A DNA stretch of 64,000 nucleotides from Neobacillus niacini (GCF_023715785.1 NZ_JAMBOX010000005.1:124001-188000); one strand, 5' to 3'; counted from the first letter of the stretch, positions 17,927-26,835 are shown. Notes: generated by a model not told the origin, from the sequence alone. Made by a program: numbers and translations.

Positions 17927-19471
17927 TTACTTCACGCCTAAATCTTTTGTAATCATGTAGAATTCACTTTTATTTGTTACCCAATCTTCAACGCTATCTT
18001 TGTGAGCAACAAAAATATTTGGATAAACAATTGAAGAGTGTAAATATTCTTCATCAATAATGGACACAGCTTCCTTTGCTAATTGAATTCGCATATCTTC
18101 TTCAATCGTTCCATTAAGTTCATTTATGATCGGTTTAAGGCTCTCATGCTCAAGCTTTGAAAAGTTCATTGCTCCACCAGGCATATAAACTGAATTTAAG
18201 AAATAACTTGCATCTCCTCTAGGAGCAGTATTTAGACTATAGGTTGCTAAATCCCAATCAGTAGTCATTAAATATTCATCAATATTTTCAACAACTTGAA
18301 TGTTTATCTTAATTCCTAATTGTTTTGCATTAGATTGTAGAAGTTGAGAAATTAATGGTAACTCTGGTCTATATGAATAAGTTACAACTGTTAATGTGAG
18401 AGGTTTTCCATCTTTTTTTGCTTCTCCATTTACAATCTCATAGCCAGCCTCTTCTAAGTATTTCTTTGCTAAGTCCATGCTAAATTGCTTTTTTTCATAA
18501 TCTGGAGCAAATGGAAATTGTGGTAGGAATGGTCCATACGCTGCAGTAGCCTGATTCGCCATAATACTTGCCACAATCGCATCTCGATCAAGCATTGCAT
18601 CAAGTGCTTTTCTTAGCTTCACATCACTTAAGGCTTCTTTATTTGTGTTATACATTAATAAATGTGTGCGACTACTTGGTGCTACATCCGATTTAATAGA
18701 GCTATCGCCTTGAAGCATTTCAATACTCTCAATTGCTGGTCTAAATGAAATATCTGCATCCCCTGATTGTAATGCTAATGTACGAGCATTTGCGTCATCG
18801 TTAAATGTAAGTATTACAGAGTTAAGTTTTGGTTTACCATCCCAGTATTGTTCATAGGATTTTAAAGTCACCTTCGTACCCGCTTCAAAAGCGTCAACCA
18901 TAAATGGCCCTGTCCCCACTGGTTTTTGCTCAAAGTTCTCTTCAGTTGCATCTATAATGGCAGCATTTGGGTGAACGAGCTCTGAGGGGAATTGTGGTAA
19001 TGGTTCCTCTGTTATTATCGTTAATGTTTGACCTTCCGCATTCATGGATTGAATCTTTAAAGCATTTTTCATTGAATCACTTACTACTATTAATCTTTCA
19101 AACGATGCTTTTACAGCTGCTGCATCTAGTTTATTTCCATTTTGAAACGTTATATTTTCTCTAATATTAAATGTCCATGTTTGCCCATCTTCACTACTCC
19201 ACTCTGTTGCAAGCCATGGTTCAATTTGTAAATCCTCGTTAATTTTAACAAGTGTCTCAACTATCCCTGCTCGAAGTGGAGTCCAGTTCAAATGTGGATC
19301 CATTGTTTCACTTGGGAAGTTTGAAAGGAAGGTTAATTCTTTGTTTTGATTAGTTTCTTGATTTTTGTTTTCTGCCCCACTCGGTGAATTTGCTCCTTCT
19401 GATGAAGAGCAAGCCGAAAGTAACATTAAGATTAGGCTAAATAGTAAACTAAATTTATTCAGCTTTAACAT
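17927..19471 (-). CDS. Substrate-binding lipoprotein of the Zur-linked ABC importer
   Basis: A 514-residue SBP_bac_5 family lipoprotein (NikA/DppA/CntA fold). The lipobox LSAC lies at residues 20-23 (Cys23 by this start), after a hydrophobic signal. The family signature appears as AVKASFERL near 110 and TGPFMVDAFEAGTKVTL near 190. The start at 19471 is preferred to 19486 because GGGAGGAG lies seven bases before it. The exact ligand (free metal, nickel chelate, metallophore or peptide) cannot be read from the sequence. A perfect Zur box lies 18 bp upstream of the start, so the operon is expected to be switched on in zinc starvation. Confidence 0.88.
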   Translation of the reverse strand: MLKLNKFSLLFSLILMLLSACSSSEGANSPSGAENKNQETNQNKELTFLSNFPSETMDPHLNWTPLRAGIVETLVKINEDLQIEPWLATEWSSEDGQTWTFNIRENITFQNGNKLDAAAVKASFERLIVVSDSMKNALKIQSMNAEGQTLTIITEEPLPQFPSELVHPNAAIIDATEENFEQKPVGTGPFMVDAFEAGTKVTLKSYEQYWDGKPKLNSVILTFNDDANARTLALQSGDADISFRPAIESIEMLQGDSSIKSDVAPSSRTHLLMYNTNKEALSDVKLRKALDAMLDRDAIVASIMANQATAAYGPFLPQFPFAPDYEKKQFSMDLAKKYLEEAGYEIVNGEAKKDGKPLTLTVVTYSYRPELPLISQLLQSNAKQLGIKINIQVVENIDEYLMTTDWDLATYSLNTAPRGDASYFLNSVYMPGGAMNFSKLEHESLKPIINELNGTIEEDMRIQLAKEAVSIIDEEYLHSSIVYPNIFVAHKDSVEDWVTNKSEFYMITKDLGVK

Positions 19472-19488
19472 ATATTCTCCTCCCATTA

Positions 19489-19503
19489 TCGTAATGATTA
19501 CGA
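19489..19503. promoter_or_regulatory. Zur box (perfect), importer operon
   Basis: TCGTAATGATTACGA is a perfect 15-bp palindrome equal to the Bacillus Zur consensus TCGTAATNATTACGA. It lies in the 45-bp gap between the EamA gene and the binding-protein gene. Zur bound here would repress the ABC operon when zinc is plentiful. Confidence 0.9.
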
Positions 19504-19516
19504 TTTAAAATGTATA

Positions 19517-20389
19517 CTAAGTCCTTACAACTTTTGGATTAAGAGTCTTTGTTGAGGTTTCCTTCATTCTTGATAACGCAACACATGAAGCAATAATTAG
19601 CATGCCACCAATAAATGTGAGTGTATCGGGTACTTCCTTCCAAAATAGCAGGCCCCACATTGCATTAAACACAATGCCTATATATCTAGTCATTTCAACT
19701 ACGACTACATTTGCATGAGTAAACGATTTCGTTAAGTAAATTTGACCTATCAATGACACAACACCTATACAAATGAGCAAGAAAAGATCTCTTAACGAAG
19801 GTAGAACAAAGTTATTCCACATTAAAGGAATCGATACTACTGTTGCAGTAGCTAAAAAATAAAATACAATTTCATAAGAATGATGTTTTTTGCTTAAATA
19901 ACGAATACTTGTTGCCGCTGCACCAGCAAATACAGCACTTGTGATACCGATGAAGGCGTATAGTGAGTATGATGAAAATTGAAATGGCTTCACCAATAAG
20001 ATTGCACCTATAATTGTAAGTGGTAATATGTATATAACGCTTTTCGGTACCCTTTCTTTTAAAAGAAAAAAAGAAAATCCTACTGCAAAAAATGGAGATA
20101 AATGCGCCAATATACTCGCATCTGCTAGCGGTATTTTCGAAATTGTATAAAAATAAGCGATTAGATAAAAGGCTCCTAGGGCTCCTCGCAGCGCTAACAT
20201 TGGAATGCCAGTCGTTGAAAATGAAACTTTACTATTTCTCATAAGAATAAAAATGATAATTGTACCAATCAAACTTCTAAAAAACACAACCTCAGCGGTA
20301 GGAATCGAAGAACTCACTTCTTTTACTAATGCATTCATTATGCTAAAGATCAATGAAGCTAAAATTGCTAAAATAACACCATTTTTCAT
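19517..20389 (-). CDS. EamA/DMT-family exporter
   Basis: A 290-residue protein with two five-helix EamA repeats (about residues 1-135 and 145-280) and about ten membrane helices. The family exports small metabolites. In pseudopaline systems of Pseudomonas an EamA protein (CntI) exports the zinc metallophore, so its place beside a Zur-controlled importer hints at such a role, but that is inference. It starts 27 bp after the GNAT gene and probably shares its Zur-linked promoter. Three predicted Met/Phe-rich helices and the KERVPKSV loop fit the family. Confidence 0.82.
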   Translation of the reverse strand: MKNGVILAILASLIFSIMNALVKEVSSSIPTAEVVFFRSLIGTIIIFILMRNSKVSFSTTGIPMLALRGALGAFYLIAYFYTISKIPLADASILAHLSPFFAVGFSFFLLKERVPKSVIYILPLTIIGAILLVKPFQFSSYSLYAFIGITSAVFAGAAATSIRYLSKKHHSYEIVFYFLATATVVSIPLMWNNFVLPSLRDLFLLICIGVVSLIGQIYLTKSFTHANVVVVEMTRYIGIVFNAMWGLLFWKEVPDTLTFIGGMLIIASCVALSRMKETSTKTLNPKVVRT

Positions 20390-20416
20390 AAAACCTCCGT
20401 TATTGACTTGCTACTT

Positions 20417-20920
20417 CTACCCAATATTTAACTCCATATGTACCGTTTCATATTCGTCCTGTTCATCTAGTACACGATTGAATCCTTTTGCTAGCCAAAA
20501 ATCTATTCCACCTGGAAGACATTTGTGTGAATGTAAGTACAATGTTGTGTAATTACAATTTTTAGCAGCATCTTTTACTTTATCAAACAGTAAGGTACCA
20601 ATCCCTTCCCTTCTTTTGTCCTCTCTTACATAGCACCTTACGATCTCGCATGTTACATTAAGATCATATTTATTTTTCAGGGACGTAATACGATTATCAT
20701 ACTGTACGAATGCTATCGTCCCTACTATCTCATTGTTATAATCAAAGGCTGCAAAAAATCCGTTTCTATTATTACTTATATAACGTTCCTTGAAATTCTC
20801 TAAGTCACGGAAATTTTTCTCTGTTAGTGGGAATGAAAATGATTTTGATATTGCTTCTCTTACAAATTGATTGACCTTAAGAACCTCACTCTCTTTAACA
20901 TGTTGAATAGCACAAGTCAT
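20417..20920 (-). CDS. GNAT-family N-acetyltransferase
   Basis: A 167-residue GNAT protein. The acetyl-CoA-binding motif A is RREGIGTLLF (about residues 104-113 of this start), preceded by the beta-4 strand VRCYVRED. The later LYLHSH and FWLAKGF segments complete the fold. The start is ATG 20920, eight bases after AAGGAGG; an upstream GTG would overlap that site. The substrate is unknown. A Zur-like box 50 bp upstream and the EamA gene downstream place it in the zinc-starvation group, where it could modify a chelator or a zinc-responsive target. Confidence 0.8.
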   Translation of the reverse strand: MTCAIQHVKESEVLKVNQFVREAISKSFSFPLTEKNFRDLENFKERYISNNRNGFFAAFDYNNEIVGTIAFVQYDNRITSLKNKYDLNVTCEIVRCYVREDKRREGIGTLLFDKVKDAAKNCNYTTLYLHSHKCLPGGIDFWLAKGFNRVLDEQDEYETVHMELNIG

Positions 20921-20969
20921 CAAACACACCTCCTTGCTCTTATTTCTAAAAACACTAATTCAGTATAAA

Positions 20970-20984
20970 TCGAAATGATTACTA
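20970..20984. promoter_or_regulatory. Zur-like box (13/15), GNAT-EamA unit
   Basis: TCGAAATGATTACTA differs from TCGTAATNATTACGA at two positions. It lies about 50 bp upstream of the GNAT start, where a repressor site would be expected. Confidence 0.65.
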
Positions 20985-21272
20985 TTTGCAAGAAGTATCC
21001 TTCGACATTATTAAACAAAGAAAACACGTTTATTAGCCATTATTTTTACTACATCGGAAAGATATCTAGTCAGTAGAGATCATATGTAATTAATCTAGCC
21101 AATGGAAAAAATTTAAAAAGGCATTACAAATTGCAATGCCTATAATCCTAAAAATTCTACCTTTTTTTCATGATTATTTAAATTCGAAACCTCTTGACCT
21201 ATTCCTTTTTGAAGACTAGTTTGAAAAAAACTCTCCAGAATAGTTTTAGAATACATAAAAAAATAAATTACT
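20985..21272. other. Intergenic region between GNAT promoter and rpmG
   Basis: AT-rich, no credible frame. It contains the rpmG terminator at about 21105-21141 and nothing else I can name. Confidence 0.5.
21105..21141 (-). terminator. Terminator of the cobW-rpmG transcript
   Basis: AGGCATT (21119-21125) pairs with AATGCCT (21135-21141). Runs of A at 21106-21119 give the minus-strand U-tract. Confidence 0.65.
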
Positions 21273-21422
21273 CTATTTAGTTTCACGATGTAATGTATGC
21301 TTCTTCAATCTTGGGCAATACTTCATTAACTCTAATCTTTCTGTATTATTTCGCTTGTTTTTTGTCGTAATGTAATTGCGATCTCCTGTTTCTGTACATG
21401 CTAAAGTAATTTTTACTCTCAT
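21273..21422 (-). CDS. rpmG: Ribosomal protein L33, zinc-independent (Cys-poor) paralogue
   Basis: A 49-residue L33: [19 protein letters not shown] at the start and LHRETK at the end. Zinc-binding L33 carries two CxxC pairs. Here the first reads CTET and the second YCPR, leaving single Cys residues at 9 and 36, so a Zn4Cys site is impossible. Such C-minus L33 proteins are made under zinc starvation to replace the zinc form and free zinc from ribosomes. The ribosome site AGGAGG is eight bases upstream. It follows the CobW gene by 27 bp and should share its Zur box. Confidence 0.93.
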   Translation of the reverse strand: MRVKITLACTETGDRNYITTKNKRNNTERLELMKYCPRLKKHTLHRETK

Positions 21423-21449
21423 ATTTTTTTCCTCCTAGTATAGTTTTCT

Positions 21450-22637
21450 TTATGCTATGACTGTAAACGCTGGAAGTGGATCGTTAAATACACTCCAGTC
21501 CCTTTTCATTTCATCTTCTGTTAATAAACAATTATCTAATGAAGCCTCAATGTTCTCGTGATTCATATCAATCCCGATTAGAACGAACTCAGTCATCCGA
21601 TCACCGAATTCTGGGTCCCATCGTTCAAGAAGTTCTGGTTCTTCCTTTAAGATTTGCTCTCTTTCCCCTTCAGGATAAGCAGCAATCCATTCTCCCGCAC
21701 CTTGGAAGATAATGGAAGGTCCTGCTTGAGACAGTAATCCTGTCATATTGTTTCGAGTTGCCAGCCAAAAGAAACCTTTGGCCCTGACCACATCCACAGG
21801 CCAATTCTCCAACCATTTTCTCCAACGTTCAGGATGAAAAGGTCTCTTTCTTCGGTACACAAAAGAAGAAATTCCATATTCCTCTGTCTCAGGGGTGTGT
21901 TCCTCATTCAATTCCTTAATCCAACCGGCACCTTGGCTTGCTTCTTCAAAGTCAAATAGTCCAGTATCCAAAATGTCTGTTAATGCAACTTCTGAATGTG
22001 CACTTTCTATGATCCTTGCTCCTGGATTTAGCTTTTGCAAGACTGCCTTAAGCTCTAATACACTTTCTTTATCCACTAAATCGATCTTATTTAAAATTAG
22101 AACATTGGCAAACTCAATTTGGTCGATGAGCAAGTCAACTACTTCACGAGTATCCGATTCATCGGTTTCCTGCTTTCGATCCATTAGGCTCTCTCCCGAA
22201 GCAAAGTCATGCCAGAATCGGTTCGCATCAACCACGGTCACCATTGTATCAAGCCTGCAATATTCGGATAGGTCGATCCCCATACTTTCGTCTACATATG
22301 TGAATGTTTGGGCTACCGGGATTGGCTCTGAAATTCCTGATGATTCAATCAATATGTAGTCAATGTCCCCTGCTTGGACCAGCCTTTCTACTTCGATCAT
22401 TAAGTCTTCTCTCAATGTACAGCAGATACAGCCGTTTTGAAGCTCGACCAATTTCTCATTCGTCCGTGAAAAACCGCCCTTTTTTACCATTGATGCATCT
22501 ATATTCACTTCACTCATATCATTGACAATGACAGCAATTTTTTTATTTTCCCGATTTGACAGAATATAATTTAACAAAGTTGTTTTCCCTGCACCTAAGT
22601 AACCGCTTAACACCGTTACAGGAATTTTCTTAACCAT
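21450..22637 (-). CDS. CobW/COG0523 GTPase, YciC-like zinc metallochaperone
   Basis: A 395-residue G3E GTPase. Walker [10 protein letters not shown] is near residue 12, the metal-binding CxCC motif appears as GCICC near 70, and NKID (G4) is near 187. The C-terminal CobW_C domain spans about 270-390. Zur-regulated members (YciC/ZagA) deliver zinc to client enzymes when zinc is scarce. The start at ATG 22637 follows GAGGTG by six bases; the GTG at 22646 overlaps that site. A Zur-like box sits 23 bp upstream, and the zinc-free L33 gene follows in the same transcript. Confidence 0.9.
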   Translation of the reverse strand: MVKKIPVTVLSGYLGAGKTTLLNYILSNRENKKIAVIVNDMSEVNIDASMVKKGGFSRTNEKLVELQNGCICCTLREDLMIEVERLVQAGDIDYILIESSGISEPIPVAQTFTYVDESMGIDLSEYCRLDTMVTVVDANRFWHDFASGESLMDRKQETDESDTREVVDLLIDQIEFANVLILNKIDLVDKESVLELKAVLQKLNPGARIIESAHSEVALTDILDTGLFDFEEASQGAGWIKELNEEHTPETEEYGISSFVYRRKRPFHPERWRKWLENWPVDVVRAKGFFWLATRNNMTGLLSQAGPSIIFQGAGEWIAAYPEGEREQILKEEPELLERWDPEFGDRMTEFVLIGIDMNHENIEASLDNCLLTEDEMKRDWSVFNDPLPAFTVIA

Positions 22638-22659
22638 TTGTTTCACCTCATTATGATAA

Positions 22660-22674
22660 TAGAAATCATTACGA
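22660..22674. promoter_or_regulatory. Zur-like box (13/15), cobW-rpmG unit
   Basis: TAGAAATCATTACGA differs from TCGTAATNATTACGA at two positions, both in the left half. It lies 23 bp upstream of the CobW start. Confidence 0.7.
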
Positions 22675-22682
22675 TTTATCTT

Positions 22683-23856
22683 TTATAGACTGTTAACGAT
22701 TCTTTCTGCAGCATGCCTCGCTCCAGAAATGTTCCTAGCAATTGGTCCAATTTCTAATTCGGCTAGCGGTCCGGATACATATAAATTGGGATACCATTGC
22801 AAAGAGTGGTTAATAATAGGATAACCGCATTTTGCACATGATAAATTTAAATCGTTAATTATCTCATTAAGCCAACTCTTTCCTGGAAGTGATGGGATAA
22901 ATCCAGTTGCTAATAGAATGTTATGTACATTTGCTTCTCCATCTCCAATTTTTAAAGTGATTTCAGTTCTATTAGCAAATGCTGATTCCACCTCGCCATC
23001 TAAAATGTTTATCTTTTTTTCCCTTTCAAGTCGTTTCAATGTATAAAAGAGTTCTTTCGTTAAAGAGCCTTTATTCCTTGACTGTTGAATAATGATTCGG
23101 CGTTCATCATAGTTTTTAATTTTTATGATAAAACTTTAAATTTTTTGGACCTAACCATCCAGGATCACTATCAAAATCGCAAATTCGAAAAGGATGTCGT
23201 TTTATTAAAAACACCTTCCCAGGAAACAAACTGGATAATTTAACCGTCAGATGTGCTGCAGTAATCCCACCGCCAATAACTCCAACAGGAGGTATTAAAG
23301 AAGATAGATGAACCAGATTTTCTTCAAAAATATGAGACACTCGATTTGGCAAGTCAGCTCTTAGTTGATGAGCCCAATCTGGGATATTTAATTGGTTATT
23401 AATGCTAATCGATAATACGATATTTTTCGCTATTAATATCTCACCTTTCTCCGTACTGACTTTCCAATATTCTTGTTCTTTTTCAATGGATATAACAAAT
23501 CCTTTGTGCCACGAACGCTGTAAGTCAACTTCTTTTATAATCGATTCACTATGTTCATTAAACAACTGTAGTGAAGGCCGCTTGTATATTCCATAAAAAT
23601 GCCGTTTCCCTAAGTTTTCCTTATACGCATATTTTTGAAGACTAAATGGATCGACATCTATATGATGGACAGATGGCGAACGTAAAAATTCCATCCCAAT
23701 GATTTCGGTCTTTTTCTTCCAGCTATACATGGGTTCATCGTAAGGGTCAATGATACGAAGTTTCTCTGCCCTTACTTTTCCAGACTTGAGCAAGAAAGAT
23801 GCTATCGTGCACCCATGGATTCCGCCACCGATTACAATCCAATCATACAAAAACAT
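22683..23856 (-). pseudogene. FAD/NAD(P)-binding monooxygenase-like protein, one frameshift
   Basis: Two frames together form one flavoprotein of about 390 residues. The first (from ATG 23856) has the FAD dinucleotide motif IVIGGGIHG at residues 8-16 and the NADPH motif GVIGGGITAA near 195. It breaks at about 23112-23122 in an A/T homopolymer, and the adjacent frame continues smoothly (YDERRIIIQQSRNKGS, then the 22683-23039 frame with ATGFIPSLPG). The family is that of lysine/ornithine N-hydroxylase-like oxidoreductases. Its promoter has a perfect Zur box. A single shift in a homopolymer could be a real mutation, slippage or a base-calling error. Confidence 0.8.
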
Positions 23857-23870
23857 ACCTCCTTCTTAAA

Positions 23871-23885
23871 TCGTAATTATTACGA
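23871..23885. promoter_or_regulatory. Zur box (perfect), monooxygenase gene
   Basis: TCGTAATTATTACGA is a perfect palindrome and matches the Bacillus Zur consensus. It lies 14 bp upstream of the flavoprotein start. Confidence 0.9.
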
Positions 23886-23935
23886 TTTAAATGTTATTAT
23901 ATATATTACTCTAAATCAAGTTCTTTTATAAAAAA

Positions 23936-24263
23936 TTAGCTTAGCATTCGGAAAATTTCACCAAATCCTGTAAATTCCTTCTCAATTAAACTTCGAACCT
24001 CAATGGTAATGTCACGTTTCGCTATGCATGTTCCCCATTTAACAATATGACTTCTATTTCTTTGTCTAGACAACCGGTCTTTATAGCTTCATAAATAACA
24101 TCATAATCATCAGTTACAACTTGATAATCTTGTATAATATGTATGGCATCTTCCAATATCTTCTTCCACTTTTATCCGTCTCTATCGTACGTGTGTCACT
24201 GACTGTTATGACTTTACACTTCACCTTTTTAGGTGCTTCTTTCTTATGTTGACTAACATTCAT
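23936..24263 (-). pseudogene. moaB: moaB remnant (molybdenum cofactor biosynthesis protein B), multiple frameshifts
   Basis: The N-terminus from ATG 24263 (SQHKKEAPKKVKCKVITVSD) is clear MoaB. The frame breaks after DKSG, and the next frame continues IIQDYQVVTDDYDVIYEAIK to LLNG. A third frame carries GTCIAKRDITIEVRSLIEKE and FGEIFRMLS. A stop at 23936 removes the usual last dozen or so residues. MoaB/Mog proteins adenylate molybdopterin. No other Mo-cofactor gene is nearby, so this is an isolated, decayed copy. Confidence 0.85.
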
Positions 24264-24329
24264 TTTCCCTCTTTTCATATATAGATTAGCTAATATTACC
24301 AAAATCCGTTAACAAAATAGAGTTAAAGG

Positions 24330-24902
24330 TTAATCAAACTCCTTAAACTTCTCTCTCATTGTATTGGTATTTTCACATTCCTCATCAAGATAGATTCGAC
24401 TTTCTTTTACTTCTTCTTGTTCGTAATATTTCCCTATATACCCAGTCCCTTTTTGATCTAAAAGAGCTAATACCAACTGGCAAACACGTCTCCCTGCTTT
24501 TAGCTTAATAGGTGCGCGATTAGCATTGTAAAGTACTAAAGTAATTTGTCCCTTAAATCCTGGATCCACCCATCCCGCATTTTGAATAAATAAACCTAGC
24601 TTCCCAATAGAACTTCTTCCCTCAACAAAGGCTGTCATATCATTAGGCAAATTAATATATTCAATCGTGGTGCCTAATACAAATCCTTGAGGCGGAATAA
24701 TGATCGTTTCTTGATATACTTCGTTATATATAGCTGGTCTTTCTAGGGAGATAAAAGGAGTAGAAGACTCATCAATAATCATGAAATGGTTCCCAATCCG
24801 TAAATCAATGGATGCTAGTTGAACATGAGATTTTGTGAATGGTACAATCGTGAGCTCTTCCTCTTCTATTTTCTTTAGAATTGTTTTACTGGAAAGAATC
24901 AT
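24330..24902 (-). CDS. dcd: dCTP deaminase-like protein lacking the catalytic Glu
   Basis: A 190-residue Dcd/dUTPase-fold protein. It has MILSSKTI at the start, EGRSSIGKLGLF near 94-105 and GWVDPGFKGQ near 110-119. In active Dcd the next segment is TLELxN, and its Glu is the catalytic base. Here it reads TLVLYN, with Val123 (codon GTA, one base from GAA). The true start is ATG 24902, but sequence upstream belongs to a DUF2075 fragment and holds no ribosome site, so its promoter seems lost. It is probably inactive and poorly expressed. A non-catalytic nucleotide-binding role is possible but unsupported. Confidence 0.75.
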   Translation of the reverse strand: MILSSKTILKKIEEEELTIVPFTKSHVQLASIDLRIGNHFMIIDESSTPFISLERPAIYNEVYQETIIIPPQGFVLGTTIEYINLPNDMTAFVEGRSSIGKLGLFIQNAGWVDPGFKGQITLVLYNANRAPIKLKAGRRVCQLVLALLDQKGTGYIGKYYEQEEVKESRIYLDEECENTNTMREKFKEFD

Positions 24903-25631
24903 TAGTAGAACCATACTTGGGCTTACATATTGCCCACAATAGGAAAAATGCCGTTTATTTATCAGGTAATGGACCATTAGTCGATGTGCTGCAAGATACA
25001 TTAAATAATAGAACCTTCGTACAAGGGCTGTACGGTTATAAGATGGATTACCTAGAAAAAGAAATAGTTCCACATGAGCAGATTATTATTTTTGATGAAG
25101 CACAAAGGGCGTGGGATGCTGGTAAAGTGGATCAATCTTTAAGAAGAAAAAACAAGCATCCGAAGAATTTAAGTGAACCAGATATTATTAAGCAAATTGC
25201 AACATCAAACAAACCATGGAGTGTAACCATTGGTTTAATTGGTGAAGGACAAGAGATTTACTCAGGTGAAGAAGGTGGACTAAAACTTTGGAATACGGCT
25301 ATCGCTAGTAAAAATATTATTGTTCATGCAAAACACCATAGCTCATTATTTACGAACGCTTCCAAGTATGAAACACACACTCATTTACACTTGGATTGCT
25401 CATTCCGTGCCCATGCAGTTCTAAATTATTACGCAATCGTTAATTCATTATTAGATGAAAAATTCGACTTAACAAAAAAACTCGCTCAAAACCTCGCAAA
25501 AGATCGTTATTCACTTTTTGTTACAAGGGATTTAGATCGAGCAAAATCCGTTGCTAAGGGACTTTATAAAGATGATGTGAAAACAACCGGGGCTATTTGT
25601 GCGAGCGGCGCAGATTATCAAAAAGAATACG
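24903..25631 (+). pseudogene. Internal fragment of a DUF2075 ATPase/helicase-like protein
   Basis: About 240 residues of a DUF2075 protein, a P-loop family linked to defence and DNA-processing loci. The piece starts near HIAHNRKNAVYLSGNGPL and includes the Walker B-like IIIFDEAQRAWD. It runs on to GAICASGADYQKEY, where the frame enters the IS110 element. The P-loop upstream and the C-terminal part downstream are both missing, and there is no start codon of its own. The left junction abuts the dcd start codon and the right junction abuts the IS110 remnant, so two rearrangements have cut this gene. Confidence 0.75.
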
Positions 25632-26603
25632 ATCACGGTATTGTGTATTGCCAGATTGATAGCGCATAATATCGATGCCAACGTAAGCGTTCAGTTGTTT
25701 CGCGTTTTTAAATCGGCGAATATCACCTAGTTCGCCAATAAGTCTGCACGCTGTTGTATCACCAATCCCTGGAAAAGAGCGTAATACGGTATATTCCTTT
25801 CTTCCTTCAGACATCATAACCATTTGTTTCACAAGCTGGTCTTTCTTTTCCTTTAAATCCGCAATACGTTGGGCATAATCGCGTACTTGATTACAACGAA
25901 TATCCGTTGGTTCAATGGCAGGATATGAATTTTTCGCAGCCTCTAATAACACGATGGCTATTTTCTCTGCACGTTCTAGTGAAAGCTTTTTACGTGTATT
26001 GCTTTTTAAACGATTTTTAATAATTGTCTTTGAATGAGCTAATAATAATGCTGGATGTGGATACAATTGCACAAAATTTAAAAATAGTGCTGAACTCGGT
26101 GTAATAAGTCGTTCCAACTCTGGAAATGAAATATGTAAAATGGCATGCATACGATTGCGTAAAAGAATAAGTTCTTCTTCAATCTCGTCATAATAACGAG
26201 TAATCGCCCGCATCTGTTCATAATAATCATTCTGCACATACGTGGTTTCTCGTTCCAATTTAAAGTGGGTTTTCGCTAACTCATGGGCATCGCTAATATC
26301 AGTTTTGTGTCGACGCATTGAAGCCATTTGTAGGTTCGCTTCAAGCGGGTTCATGCGACAGTATGTATGTCCGTAATCCCGTAGAAACTTTTCAACTGAT
26401 TTTGAATAGACACCCGTCGCCTCAAATACGATTTCGGGGGCTTGTCCATCAAGAGCTGTTATTTCCTTAATACGAAGGTGTAGCTGCTCAAAATCAATGC
26501 GTGTATGATACAATTCCCCTTCAAATTCACATTGTCTATAACCATCATAAATGGCAATGGTACTTTTCCCTTTACTTACATCAAGAGCGATGACATGTTT
26601 CAT
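25631..26603 (-). pseudogene. IS110-family transposase, truncated at the C-terminus
   Basis: The N-terminal RuvC-like DEDD domain is complete: ALDVSKGKST (Asp8), VFEATGVY (Glu61 region) and KTDISDAHELA (near 115). The C-terminal domain has LRSFPGIGDTTACRLIGELGD and the YQSGN Ser motif. About twelve residues later the frame runs into DUF2075 sequence and stops at 25593. Family members usually run on with an NKRG-type segment and tens more residues, so the right end of the element is gone. It starts at ATG 26603 after GGGAGAA. The element should no longer transpose on its own. Confidence 0.85.
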
Positions 26604-26780
26604 ATAAATATTCTCCCTTTATAACCAATCATAGAAGTCTTCACAGTGCCTTATCGATTCCATTTTCTTATACACGGTCTCTAGGACCCAACATACTAAA
26701 CTGATTCAAACAAGGGTGTGAAGTTGGTCTGTTTAAGATACGGACTCTTACATGGTCCCATAGACGGATCGACCTTCCTT
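26604..26780 (-). ncRNA. Candidate IS110 bridge-RNA region upstream of the transposase
   Basis: IS110 elements encode a bridge RNA in the non-coding end upstream of the recombinase, which pairs with target and donor DNA. This 177-bp non-coding stretch is in the right place and size. It shows short self-complementary segments such as GGACCATG with CATGTAAGAGTCC. The element's outer boundary is not defined, because no complete copy is available in the window. Confidence 0.3.
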
Positions 26781-26790
26781 CACTTCTACT

Positions 26791-26835
26791 ATAAAAAAAT
26801 AGTAGCACAAACCATGGCCTTGGTTTGTGCTACTA
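26791..26835 (-). terminator. Strong terminator after the amidase gene
   Basis: TAGTAGCACAAACCA (26800-26814) pairs exactly with TGGTTTGTGCTACTA (26821-26835). The A-run at 26793-26799 provides the minus-strand U-tract. Confidence 0.85.

Noticed and set aside
24881..25669. A 262-residue plus-strand frame treated as one gene.
   Set aside because: Its start lies inside antisense dcd, its middle is a DUF2075 fragment, and its last twelve residues are IS110 sequence, so it is a chimera and not a real protein.
25593..26603. IS110 as a complete, active insertion sequence.
   Set aside because: The C-terminal end of the transposase and the right end of the element are missing at the DUF2075 junction.
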